DNA from: Saprospiraceae bacterium
Lineage (GTDB): Bacteria > Bacteroidota > Bacteroidia > Chitinophagales > Saprospiraceae
DNA: 64,000 bases
Assembly (NCBI GenBank): GCA_016787345.1
Contig: JAEUUU010000031.1
Coordinates: 1 to 64,000, forward strand
Direction: 5' to 3'
The notes beneath the pieces are model-generated. The model ran no database searches. It was not told the origin of the DNA and saw only the letters and a program-made list of their open reading frames with translations. Of the stretch, positions 26,030 through 34,012 are shown piece after piece (the first letter of the stretch is position 1; the number at the start of each line of letters is the position of its first letter). The position numbers were made by a program, and so were the translations under genes.

Positions 26030-26953
26030 TCAGTTATTGTTCCATTTATCGAGGCGGAGTTGGTAGCGCTTGTCGTTCACGGGCCAGGCTGATTTGTCGA
26101 GCGAGGCTTCGAGTTCTTCGTCGAGGCCCTTGAGTAATTTGGGGAAAAAATCGATTCCGGTCAGTTTTTCCACCTGATCGATGCTCACGGCGTAATCCAT
26201 CAAAGGTTTGTCGCTGCGCTGATTGGGCATGACGAAAGCGATGGCGCGGTGCTGCTCAGGCGCCAGCAGGACTTTGTAAAAATAGGCGGGGACCGTCACT
26301 TTGCTGAACCCGATCTGGCCGAGGCCGGGGCGGCTCAGCACCGGGCCGCTCACGACGTATATTTTTTTGAATTTTCGGCCCCAGTCGCGGGTATTTTCTT
26401 CCAGTTCGCGCCAAACTCCACCATTAAAGGCATGCACTTGCGGGCTGATATTGCTCATAAAAAAAGTTTCGGAGATGGCTTCTTCCCGGAAGGCCATATC
26501 AGCGGCGGGCACCAGGTGCCCGCGGTCGTAGCCGCTGCCGCTGTAATCGCGCGGGGTAGCGCTCTCGGTGCGCACCGCGGGGTCGGGCAAAAAGGTAGCG
26601 GGGCGTTCGGCCCAGTTTTCATTCAGTCGCTCGCGGTTGATCTCGTGGACGGTCCAGGTCGCCTGTTCGTGGGTTTCGTCATAAGCCAGGGCGAACCAGG
26701 TATGTCGAACCAGTTCGGCGCCAGCGGGTACGGCAGGCAATATTTCATCCGGAATGGCGCCCGGGAGGTCGGCGGCAGGTGTTTGCGGTTCGCCGGACTG
26801 TGTGGGAAGTTCGGTTACCGGACCGGCAGGTTCATCGGGTGTTTTGCCGGAGAACTGGTTAAATGCCCAATAAGCCAGGCCGGCCAGTACGGCAAACAGA
26901 CCGGTTTTGAACAAAATACCGCCCGAATCGGACGAAGAAGAACGACGCGCCAT
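26030..26953 (-). CDS. DNA/RNA non-specific endonuclease (NUC1 family), membrane-anchored
   Basis: This 307-residue protein has one N-terminal transmembrane helix (ILFKTGLFAVLAGLAYWAF) and a Pro/Glu-rich linker. A beta-beta-alpha metal nuclease domain follows with the DRGH motif (GYDRGHLVPAADM) and the downstream Asn region (FFMSNISPQVHAFNGGVW). Family members cut DNA and RNA without sequence preference using the His of DRGH and a magnesium ion held by the Asn. The anchor suggests periplasmic action. The ATG at 26953 (MARRSSSSD) is chosen. Confidence 0.9.
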   Translation of the reverse strand: MARRSSSSDSGGILFKTGLFAVLAGLAYWAFNQFSGKTPDEPAGPVTELPTQSGEPQTPAADLPGAIPDEILPAVPAGAELVRHTWFALAYDETHEQATWTVHEINRERLNENWAERPATFLPDPAVRTESATPRDYSGSGYDRGHLVPAADMAFREEAISETFFMSNISPQVHAFNGGVWRELEENTRDWGRKFKKIYVVSGPVLSRPGLGQIGFSKVTVPAYFYKVLLAPEQHRAIAFVMPNQRSDKPLMDYAVSIDQVEKLTGIDFFPKLLKGLDEELEASLDKSAWPVNDKRYQLRLDKWNNN

Positions 26954-27049
26954 TTTTATACCTTTTGTTTGGCGCGAAATTAAACATTTTGTTGAAGAAG
27001 GCAGCAGAATTCCTTTTGGGTAAATGATGAAGGAAATTTTCGCGTAGGG

Positions 27050-27080
27050 TTGGCGAAATCGGCGAAGCGGCATACCTTTG
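27050..27080 (+). promoter_or_regulatory. Promoter of tRNA-Met
   Basis: TTG at 27050-27052, a 20-base spacer and a perfect TACCTTTG at 27073-27080 form a textbook Bacteroidota promoter, ending 15 bases before the tRNA. Confidence 0.75.
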
Positions 27081-27095
27081 TGCCCGCTTTAAAAA

Positions 27096-27169
27096 GGCGC
27101 GGTAGCTCAGCTGGTCAGAGCGTGCGATTCATAATCGCAAGGTCGCGAGTTCAAGCCTCGCCCGCGCTA
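27096..27169 (+). tRNA. tRNA-Met (CAT anticodon)
   Basis: The 74-base cloverleaf has acceptor GGCGCGG/CCGCGCT with a terminal GU pair, D arm GCTC/GAGC, anticodon stem TGCGA/TCGCA around TTCATAA (anticodon CAT), and T arm GCGAG/CTCGC with TTCAAGC. CCA is not encoded. It is elongator-like rather than initiator because pair 1-72 is formed (G-U) and the anticodon stem lacks the three GC pairs. A lysidine-modified tRNA-Ile cannot be excluded from sequence alone. Confidence 0.92.
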
Positions 27170-27194
27170 CAAAATTGAATGAGCCATTCCTGCA

Positions 27195-27596
27195 TCAGGA
27201 TGGCTCATTTTGTTTTTCTGCGCTTTGTTCCGGCCATTTTCGGATCATTTTGAGCACTCCTGCCTCTATTTCTGCAAAAGGCAGTTCTTCTTTACCCAGG
27301 TACATCAACATAAGCGCGACGCGGCGGCCGGCCAGTTTTTCGTACAATTCGTGCTTGTGCAGGCGGTAGGCTTCCCGGATACGGCGTTTGAGCAGGTTGC
27401 GGGCAACGGCGGTTTTGAAGTGCCGCTTGGGCGCCGAAACCACCACCTGAACGGGGGCGAAAGTTTCACTGGCGGGCAATTCAAGCCAGGCAACCCGAAT
27501 CGGATATGCCACAAACGAGTGCCCCTCCTTGAACAGGCGAGACAGTAACGTCCGGCTTTTCAGCCGCTCCTGCCGGGTAAAACTAAAATCGGGCAT
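27195..27596 (-). CDS. rnpA: Ribonuclease P protein component
   Basis: This 133-residue basic protein has the RnpA pattern: FTRQERLKSRTLLSRLF at the start, VVVSAPKRHFKTAVARNLLKR with the RNR-like substrate region (here ARNLLKRRIREAYR), and ending in a helical tail. It supports the RNase P RNA in maturing tRNA 5' ends. It lies downstream of rpmH on the same strand, the usual pairing, separated here by a hairpin. Confidence 0.93.
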   Translation of the reverse strand: MPDFSFTRQERLKSRTLLSRLFKEGHSFVAYPIRVAWLELPASETFAPVQVVVSAPKRHFKTAVARNLLKRRIREAYRLHKHELYEKLAGRRVALMLMYLGKEELPFAEIEAGVLKMIRKWPEQSAEKQNEPS

Positions 27597-27639
27597 GTAG
27601 CAAAGGAAAGGAAATGGCCCCGAAGCTTTTTACTCAAAG

Positions 27640-27679
27640 ACGCAAAGCGCGCAAAGAATAGACTTTGCGCGCTTTGCGT
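27640..27679. repeat. Inverted repeat between rpmH and rnpA
   Basis: CGCAAAGCGCGCAAAG (27641-27656) and its exact complement (27663-27678) form a 16-bp stem, plus one outer A-T pair, with a 6-base loop. The word belongs to the CGCAAAG type also found at 41.6-42.05 kb and near 61.26 kb. Confidence 0.85.
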
Positions 27680-27741
27680 GACTTTATAAAAGTTGTGGCC
27701 TTGCCATTTAAGGCGGAAACCCACCGATCTGGAGGTCGGCG

Positions 27742-27897
27742 TTACTTGAGGCGGCGTTCGTCAGACACCGACAGTTTCCAGCGGCCTTGTTTGCGGCGGC
27801 GGGCCAATACTTTACGGCCGTTCTTGGATTCCATACGCGAGCGGAAACCGTGCTTGTTTTTGCGGACGCGGCGGGATGGTTGGTAGGTACGTTTCAT
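27742..27897 (-). CDS. rpmH: 50S ribosomal protein bL34
   Basis: This 51-residue, very basic protein starts [20 protein letters not shown] and continues with [19 protein letters not shown], the full bL34 pattern. It has a short extended tail ([12 protein letters not shown]) typical of Bacteroidota. It is upstream of rnpA. The ATG is at 27895-27897. Confidence 0.97.
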   Translation of the reverse strand: MKRTYQPSRRVRKNKHGFRSRMESKNGRKVLARRRKQGRWKLSVSDERRLK

Positions 27898-27940
27898 CGC
27901 TATTTCGAAATAATAGTATTCTTGTCCAAAAAAGGGAGCG

Positions 27941-27948
27941 CAAAGGTA
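27941..27948 (-). promoter_or_regulatory. -7 box for rpmH-rnpA
   Basis: CAAAGGTA reads TACCTTTG on the minus strand, 43 bases ahead of the rpmH start. No clear TTG was found upstream. Confidence 0.55.
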
Positions 27949-28180
27949 GCCCTAGGTTTTGGAAAATCCAGCATACTGCCCACAAAAAAATCCACAACCG
28001 GGCGCTGAAATTTTCAAGAGCGCCGGCCGCGGCTTCAACAAAGGCTGCCAGAAGCGTTAAGAATGTCTGATTTTTGACAAAATACCCGGTTAATAATGTT
28101 TTAAAACCCTGATAATTTTCGGCTGGCCCATACCAATACCCGTACTTTGCAGGACTTTAAATTTGTCCAATCCTTTCTCC

Positions 28181-30301
28181 ATGAAATTACGATTGCTGCT
28201 TCTTGCCTTGCTGAGTACGGCCAGCTTGCTCGCCCAAAATCCGGTCAAATGGTCGTTCTCGACAAAAGACAACGGTAATTGCCAGATTGACCTGATTTTC
28301 ACCGCGACTATCGACGACGGCTGGTACACCTACTCTCAATTCCTTGAAAGCGATGAAGGCCCCGTAGCCACCTCCTTTACCTATGCCGAGGGTCCGCACT
28401 ACAAACTGGTCGGAAAAGCCGTAGAAGGCGGAGAAAAAATCAAGGTATTCGACAAAGTCTTTGGCATGAACCTCACCAAGTTCAAGCACAAAGCCATTTT
28501 TACGCAGCGCGTAGAAGTCAAAGACCCCTCCAAGCCCATCGAAGGCTATCTGGAATTTATGGTCTGCAACGACGAATCCTGCCTGCCGCCCACCACGGTC
28601 GACTATAAATTCGCCGTCAGCTGCACCTCGGCCCCGGCGGATGCCAAACCCGGAGAAAAACCGGCCGATGGCAAAACCGGAGAAGTGGCGCCACCCTCTC
28701 CTGCCGATACCGGCAGTACGGCCGTGGCCGCAGGGCCGACGACGGCGACGCCTGACGACCCCAATTTCAAAGGCTTTTTCGATGCCAAACGCGCAGCCAT
28801 CAATTCCGCCAAATTCGTCAACGACTGCGGCATCGCCGAATCGGAAGACTCTTCGCTGCTCTGGGTGTTTATCGGCGGTTTTTTGGGCGGCTTACTGGCC
28901 CTGCTGACGCCCTGCGTGTTCCCGATGATCCCGATGACGGTGAGTTTTTTTGTCAAAAGATCAAAAGACCGCGCCACCGGTCTGCGCAATGCCTTGTGGT
29001 ATGGCAGCAGCATCGTGGTGATTTATGCCGGCATCGGTATTTTGCTCACCAGTTTGTTCGGCCCCACTATTTTGAATGAATTGAGCACGAATATGTGGTT
29101 TAACATCGCATTTTTCGTGATTTTTATCGTTTTCGCGCTTTCGTTCTTCGGCTTGTTCGAGATCACCCTGCCTTCCTCCTGGGTGAACAAAAGCGACCAG
29201 ATGGCCGACAAAGGCGGTATGCTGGGCATCTTTTTTATGGCTGCCACTCTGGCCCTGGTATCGTTCTCCTGCACCGGCCCGATCGTGGGCACCCTGCTGG
29301 TCGAAACGGCCAAAACCAACGCCGGCGAAGCGCTTTTCGGCTTTATTCCGGTGCGGCCCACGGTTGGTATGTTCGGCTTTGGTCTGGCGCTGGCGCTTCC
29401 TTTCGCCTTGTTTGCCATGTTTCCCGGCTGGCTCAACTCCCTGCCCAAATCGGGCGGCTGGATGGACAATGTAAAAATCACCCTGGGTTTCGTCGAAGTA
29501 GCCCTTGCCCTCAAATTCCTGAGTACAGCCGACATGGTGTCGCACTGGGGTTTTCTGAAATTCGAACTTTTCCTGGGTCTTTGGCTGATTATCGGCCTGC
29601 TGCTTTCGGCCTACCAACTGGGGCTTTTCAACTGGAAAGGCGCCAAGGGCCGCCCCGGCTTTACCCGCCTGACCGTGGGCCTCGCTTCGGTGGCATTCAG
29701 CATTTACCTGGGTTACGGCCTGCTGAATTACCAATCGCTGTCGTTGCTGAGCGGACTGGCGCCCCCGGTACACTACAACTTCTTCCGGCCGATGGATTGT
29801 CCGCACGGACTGGATTGCTACCACGATTTCGATGAAGGCCTGGCCGAAGCCAAACGCCAGAACAAGCCGCTTTTTGTCGACTTTACCGGCTATGGCTGCG
29901 TCAACTGCCGCAAAATGGAAGAAAATGTGTGGCACCGCCCCGGCATCATCGAACACCTGCGCAACAATTACGTCGTGGTGTCGCTGTACGTCGACGACAA
30001 GGAACGCCTCTTTCCCGACAACAAATTCTCTTATCTGCTCGATCCCAATACCGGTGAAAAACTGCGCACCGTGGGCGACAAGTGGAGCGCCTTTCAGGTC
30101 AACAACTTTGGCGTGAGCGCCCAGCCCTATTACGTGCTTATGCACAACGACGGCACTACCCTGCTCAACCAGCCCACCGACTACCAGAAGGGTCATGAAC
30201 CGGATGTGTACAAGGCATTTCTGGATTGCGGATACAATGCGTTTTTGAGTTTGAAAGACAAACCTCAACAGCAGCCTCTGCTGGGTATTGGAACGGAATA
30301 A
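28181..30301 (+). CDS. dsbD: DsbD-like thiol:disulfide interchange protein
   Basis: This 706-residue protein has a signal peptide (ending SLLAQ). A periplasmic DsbD-alpha-like domain follows (about 20-155, with Cys pair MVCNDESCLPP), then a Pro/Ala linker. A membrane domain begins near residue 225 (LLALLTPCVFPMIPMTV, later SFSCTGPIVGTLLV, the paired membrane cysteines). The C-terminal thioredoxin-like domain has the active site GYGCVNCRKME. It passes reducing power from the cytoplasm to periplasmic proteins. The ATG at 28181 is chosen over a TTG 6 codons upstream. Confidence 0.9.
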   Translation: MKLRLLLLALLSTASLLAQNPVKWSFSTKDNGNCQIDLIFTATIDDGWYTYSQFLESDEGPVATSFTYAEGPHYKLVGKAVEGGEKIKVFDKVFGMNLTKFKHKAIFTQRVEVKDPSKPIEGYLEFMVCNDESCLPPTTVDYKFAVSCTSAPADAKPGEKPADGKTGEVAPPSPADTGSTAVAAGPTTATPDDPNFKGFFDAKRAAINSAKFVNDCGIAESEDSSLLWVFIGGFLGGLLALLTPCVFPMIPMTVSFFVKRSKDRATGLRNALWYGSSIVVIYAGIGILLTSLFGPTILNELSTNMWFNIAFFVIFIVFALSFFGLFEITLPSSWVNKSDQMADKGGMLGIFFMAATLALVSFSCTGPIVGTLLVETAKTNAGEALFGFIPVRPTVGMFGFGLALALPFALFAMFPGWLNSLPKSGGWMDNVKITLGFVEVALALKFLSTADMVSHWGFLKFELFLGLWLIIGLLLSAYQLGLFNWKGAKGRPGFTRLTVGLASVAFSIYLGYGLLNYQSLSLLSGLAPPVHYNFFRPMDCPHGLDCYHDFDEGLAEAKRQNKPLFVDFTGYGCVNCRKMEENVWHRPGIIEHLRNNYVVVSLYVDDKERLFPDNKFSYLLDPNTGEKLRTVGDKWSAFQVNNFGVSAQPYYVLMHNDGTTLLNQPTDYQKGHEPDVYKAFLDCGYNAFLSLKDKPQQQPLLGIGTE

Positions 30302-30320
30302 TCAGGTTGTTTAAAAAATA

Positions 30321-30360
30321 AAAAAAGCCTGCCGCGCTGAGCACCGCGGCAGGCTTTTTT
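30321..30360. terminator. Bidirectional intrinsic terminator
   Basis: A 16-bp perfect stem (30321-30336 with 30345-30360) starts AAAAAAGCCTGCCGCG and ends in TTTTTT, with an 8-base loop. It has U tracts in both directions and lies between the convergent dsbD and M23 peptidase genes. Confidence 0.93.
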
Positions 30361-30421
30361 ATTTTTCAAAAGGCTGTTTTCCAGCAGAATCAGCCTTTAT
30401 AAACCTCATCAACTAACAATT

Positions 30422-31786
30422 TCACGGATTTGCCCCGTCTTTCAGCTCCGCAGCTGCCCGATCTTTGTAAATCTCTTCCTGCGTACGGTAGGGCACGGCG
30501 TTGAGTTGTTGCATCAGTTGGTCGCGCACGACGACGAATTGTTCGAAATCGGCGCCGGTGATGGGCTGAGGCTGCGGCAGGTTGAGGCGCAGGTGGTCCA
30601 CTTCGCGGCCGTTTTTCCAGAAACGGAAGCATACGTGCGGGCCGGTGGCGAGGCCGGTGGAACCGACGTAGCCGATCGTCTGGCCCTGTGCCACGCGGGT
30701 GCCGGGGCGGATACCTTTGGCAAAACCGCTCATGTGCAGGTATTGCGTCTGGTAAGTGCCGTCGTGGCGGATTTTGACGTAGATGCCGTTGCCGCCTTTG
30801 CGGGTGGCCTCGGTCACGACACCTTCGGCCACGGCGATGATCGGCGTGCCGTGGGGCGCTGCGTAGTCGGTACCGTGGTGGGGGCGGTTGTAACCCAGGA
30901 TCGGGTGCAGGCGATTTTTGCTGTAACGGCTCGAAATACGGCTGAATTTAACCGGCGCTTTCAGGAAAGCCTTGCGGGCCGGACGGCCGTCGAAATCGAA
31001 GTAATTGCATTTTTCTCCTTCTTTTTCGAAGTTGAAAGCGTAGGATTCTTTGCCCTCACGCTCGTACACGGCGGCGATGATTTTGCCGGCGCCTACGGGC
31101 TGACCTTCCACGTAGTGTTGTTCGTACACCACTTTGAAACGATCGCCCTGTTTTTGATGGTAAAAGTCGACCGAAGAGGAAAGGATATCGATCATGCCGT
31201 CGGCAACTTCGTCGCTGAGGCCGTTGTCGGTCATAGCTTGCCAGAAACTGGTTTCGAGCACGCCCGAATTGGCCACGATCTTCGTTTCCACTTCACGTTT
31301 CACCACTTCGACGTTGAAGGGTTCGCGCAGTTGGAACACAACGTATTCGTAAGGCGAGGGTTCGTACACCATGGCGACAGGCGTGCCGCCGGCGGGTTCG
31401 GACAAAAAGTTGAGTTTTTTGCCCACGCGCATGGCGTTGATATTGAATTTCCCCTTGCAGTTTTCAACCAGACGGTTGACGTCGGCATAGGCAATGCCCT
31501 GTTCGACGAGGATTTCGCCCAACACGTCGCCGGAGCGAAGTTCGTCTTCAAACAGGTGAAACTTATCGAGTGAATAGCCCCAGCGCACATTTTCGGGAAT
31601 CACCGGCAACTCATCGAGTGCGGGGTCGGCGAAGGCAAGGGCGGCAGCCTGATTATTTTTGGTCAATTGAAAAGTGGCTGCCAAAAGCGCTACGGCGAGA
31701 CCGGCGAAGCCGGTGAGGATAAGGGAGCGGCGCCGGCGCCAAAAACGCCGCAATCTCGACTGCGGCTTGTTCTCGTGGTTATGCAC
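30422..31786 (-). CDS. M23 family metallopeptidase (Cys variant of the HxH motif)
   Basis: This 454-residue protein has a basic N-terminus and one transmembrane helix (LILTGFAGLAVALLAATF). A LysM/OapA-like region follows (SGDVLGEILVEQGIAYADV), with the peptidase domain at about residues 300-405. The first metal motif is NRPHHGTDYAAPHGTPI and an LHMS word follows. The usual HxH is HVC (ATGPHVCFRFWKNG). The Cys form appears in other Bacteroidota M23 proteins, as I recall, so it may be a subfamily trait. It probably acts on peptidoglycan cross-links or stems. The only in-frame start is GTG at 31784-31786, since a stop lies six codons upstream. Confidence 0.85.
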   Translation of the reverse strand: MHNHENKPQSRLRRFWRRRRSLILTGFAGLAVALLAATFQLTKNNQAAALAFADPALDELPVIPENVRWGYSLDKFHLFEDELRSGDVLGEILVEQGIAYADVNRLVENCKGKFNINAMRVGKKLNFLSEPAGGTPVAMVYEPSPYEYVVFQLREPFNVEVVKREVETKIVANSGVLETSFWQAMTDNGLSDEVADGMIDILSSSVDFYHQKQGDRFKVVYEQHYVEGQPVGAGKIIAAVYEREGKESYAFNFEKEGEKCNYFDFDGRPARKAFLKAPVKFSRISSRYSKNRLHPILGYNRPHHGTDYAAPHGTPIIAVAEGVVTEATRKGGNGIYVKIRHDGTYQTQYLHMSGFAKGIRPGTRVAQGQTIGYVGSTGLATGPHVCFRFWKNGREVDHLRLNLPQPQPITGADFEQFVVVRDQLMQQLNAVPYRTQEEIYKDRAAAELKDGANP

Positions 31787-32114
31787 GTTTTTCTCGGGTG
31801 ATTAGATGAACGGTTTAGCAAAATCGCGCCGTTTCGGAAGAAAGACTGGCTGGAAACGGGAGGAAGGTTTTTACGGCTTTGCTTGAATTCACAGAATCGA
31901 AGTTGTATTTAACAAATTGAAAATGAGAACTTTGCTCCGTCAAATTTGTTCTTTCGCTCCTGCTGGTTATCAGTTGGACACATCCCGGGGGTGGCGGCAA
32001 AAATAGAAGGGCATTTCAATTTTCCGCCAATCAACTGTTTAAATTAACTAAAAAAGTGCGACGACGCCGGCGCTGTTCGGCCAATTTTCGTCGGGCTTTT
32101 ACCGCTTTTATCCT
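31787..32114. other. Divergent intergenic region, 328 bases
   Basis: No gene is visible. CAAAAATA at 31998-32005 reads TATTTTTG on the minus strand and could be a -7 box for the M23 gene, with TTG 22 bases upstream. No repeat comparable to those in other gaps was found. Confidence 0.4.
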
Positions 32115-33818
32115 ATGCGTCAATGGATTGTTGCAGCGCTCCTCACCCTGCGCTTCGGGGCCGCCGCCCAGGTACACACTTTCGACACCGGAAGCCTCGA
32201 CTGGGGCGCCACAGGTGATCCTACAAGTGAAAACGCCGCCTGGATCGCCAACGGCGGCAACCCGGGCGGTTATATCCGCGTCACCGATGCGGCCGTGGGC
32301 GGCACCTGGTATTTCGATGCGCCGCAGGATTTTACGGGCAACAAATGCGATGCCTACGGCAAGTTTTTGCGCTACGACCAGTTTACCAGCGATACCGCCA
32401 ACCAACAACAAACCGCCGGCCGCCCCGATGTACTACTCTTCGGCGCCGGCCTGATCCTGGCTTTCGACAACCCCAACAACCCGGGCCTCAGCTGGACGCA
32501 CTACGACGTGCCGCTCAGCACCGGCGCCGGCTGGCGCATCAACGACAACAACGGCCCCCTGGCCACCGAAACACAAATCCGGGCCGCCCTGGCCGACGTG
32601 TCGGGCTTGCGCATCCGGGGCGAATACCGCTCCCAGGACGATTTCGGGGGGCTCGACAACGTCGTCCTCGAAAGTAATTTCCGCTTCGACCTCGACGGCA
32701 ACGACGACTCCGGGGCGTTCAACGGCGACTACCTCTCCGATACGCTCTGCGCCCTTCCGGCCAGGATCGTCGACGAAGACATCATCCTGACTTCGGAAGC
32801 CAGCGTGGATTCCATCCGGGTCCGGATCCTTTTCCCCTTCGCACTGGAACAACTGATCGCCTCCGGCAGCCTGCCCTTCTCGATTATGGTGCAGGGACTT
32901 TCATCGGCGCAGGTCACCCTGGTCAACACCGGACAGGCTTCCACTTCCGATTTCGTTGCGGCCCTGAAAGCACTATTGTTCCAAGACCTCTCCCCCACCC
33001 CGCTTCGCGATACCCGTTTGATCGAGTTCCGGGTGTTTACCAGCTGCGGCGAAGCATCGGTGGTCAATGCTTATTTGCCCGTTTTTCCAAAACCTTTTGC
33101 CGGATTCGACGGCGATACCACCGCTTGCGCGGGCGGCAACGTACTGGCGCTGTTCGATCTGCTGGGCGGCGTTCCGGAACCCGGCGGCTTCTGGAAACCG
33201 GCCACGGTAACCGGTGGTATTTTTGACCCGGACCGGGATGCGCCGGGCGACTACCTGTACATTTTACCCGACGCCGGCGAATGCCCGGGCGATACCGCCC
33301 GCGTGTCGGTTATCGTTCAGCAAGGTTTTGATTTACAAAATGATACGACCATCTGCTACGAAGACACCCTGGCACTGACAATACCGCCCGGACTGGCCAA
33401 CTGGCAATGGAGCGACGGCAGCCGCGGCCAAAGCCTGGCCGTCACCGAGCCCGGCGAATACGGCCTTTCGGGACAATTGGGCGAGTGTACCTTTTCCGAC
33501 AGCATGAATGTCGGTTTCTTTACCTGCCGCGAATGCCCGTTCTACGCGCCCAATGCTTTTTCGCCAAACGACGATGGCGAAAACGATCAATTCCAGGTGT
33601 TTTTGCCCTGCCTTTGGGCGCAATTCCGGCTGGAAGTGTTCGACCGCTGGGGCAATCTGGTGTTCGCTGCCGACGATCCTGAAACCGGCTGGGACGGCGC
33701 CGCCAGGGGCCGCGAACCCGTGCCGGGCGTGTACGTGTGGCAGGTGGAATGGACCGGCGAATTGTTCGGCCAACCCCGCGTCGTGAAAAAAGCGGGCGAC
33801 GTTTTGCTGGTGCGCTGA
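32115..33818 (+). CDS. Secreted protein with laminin-B-like domain and CHU_C/gliding-type C-terminus
   Basis: This 567-residue protein has a short leader (residues 1-17). A laminin-B-like jelly-roll domain at about 18-195 follows (HTFDTGSLDWGATG, then LRIRGEYRSQDDFGGLDN). Beta domains of unknown type come next, then the type B T9SS C-terminal domain (APNAFSPNDDGENDQFQV, FRLEVFDRWGNLVF, GVYVWQVEW). The last is the gliding-motility-associated C-terminal domain that directs export and surface attachment. No enzyme motif is seen; an adhesin or matrix protein is likely. Confidence 0.8.
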   Translation: MRQWIVAALLTLRFGAAAQVHTFDTGSLDWGATGDPTSENAAWIANGGNPGGYIRVTDAAVGGTWYFDAPQDFTGNKCDAYGKFLRYDQFTSDTANQQQTAGRPDVLLFGAGLILAFDNPNNPGLSWTHYDVPLSTGAGWRINDNNGPLATETQIRAALADVSGLRIRGEYRSQDDFGGLDNVVLESNFRFDLDGNDDSGAFNGDYLSDTLCALPARIVDEDIILTSEASVDSIRVRILFPFALEQLIASGSLPFSIMVQGLSSAQVTLVNTGQASTSDFVAALKALLFQDLSPTPLRDTRLIEFRVFTSCGEASVVNAYLPVFPKPFAGFDGDTTACAGGNVLALFDLLGGVPEPGGFWKPATVTGGIFDPDRDAPGDYLYILPDAGECPGDTARVSVIVQQGFDLQNDTTICYEDTLALTIPPGLANWQWSDGSRGQSLAVTEPGEYGLSGQLGECTFSDSMNVGFFTCRECPFYAPNAFSPNDDGENDQFQVFLPCLWAQFRLEVFDRWGNLVFAADDPETGWDGAARGREPVPGVYVWQVEWTGELFGQPRVVKKAGDVLLVR

Positions 33819-33835
33819 GTGGGCGGGTTGGACAG

Positions 33836-33930
33836 GATGTTTTTTTAGACAGGTTGTTTTTTTAGACAGGATGAACAGGATTTGTCGGGACAAGGACTGT
33901 CAAATCCTGTGGATCTTGTTCATCCTGTCC
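33836..33930. repeat. GACAGGATGAACAGGAT-type inverted repeat
   Basis: GACAGGATGAA (33865-33875) pairs with TTCATCCTGTC (33919-33929), and CAGGATTTG (33876-33884) pairs with CAAATCCTG (33901-33909), with a bulge. Two partial TTTTTTTAGACAGG copies precede it. Words like this recur in many bacterial genomes. Confidence 0.8.
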
Positions 33931-33956
33931 AAACATAATAAATCCCGTCTTCTCGA

Positions 33957-33964
33957 TACTTTTG
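33957..33964 (+). promoter_or_regulatory. -7 box for the TMTC-like gene
   Basis: TACTTTTG is a perfect TAnnTTTG, 48 bases ahead of the ATG at 34013. No TTG at standard spacing. Confidence 0.45.
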
Positions 33965-34012
33965 GGCCCGGTTACCCAAAGCACCTTGTCCAAATCCAAG
34001 ACCGCCTTTTTC

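Noticed and set aside
27195-27897. rpmH-rnpA as a marker of the replication origin
   Set aside because: No dnaA, dnaN, DnaA-box cluster or AT-rich unwinding region was seen nearby.
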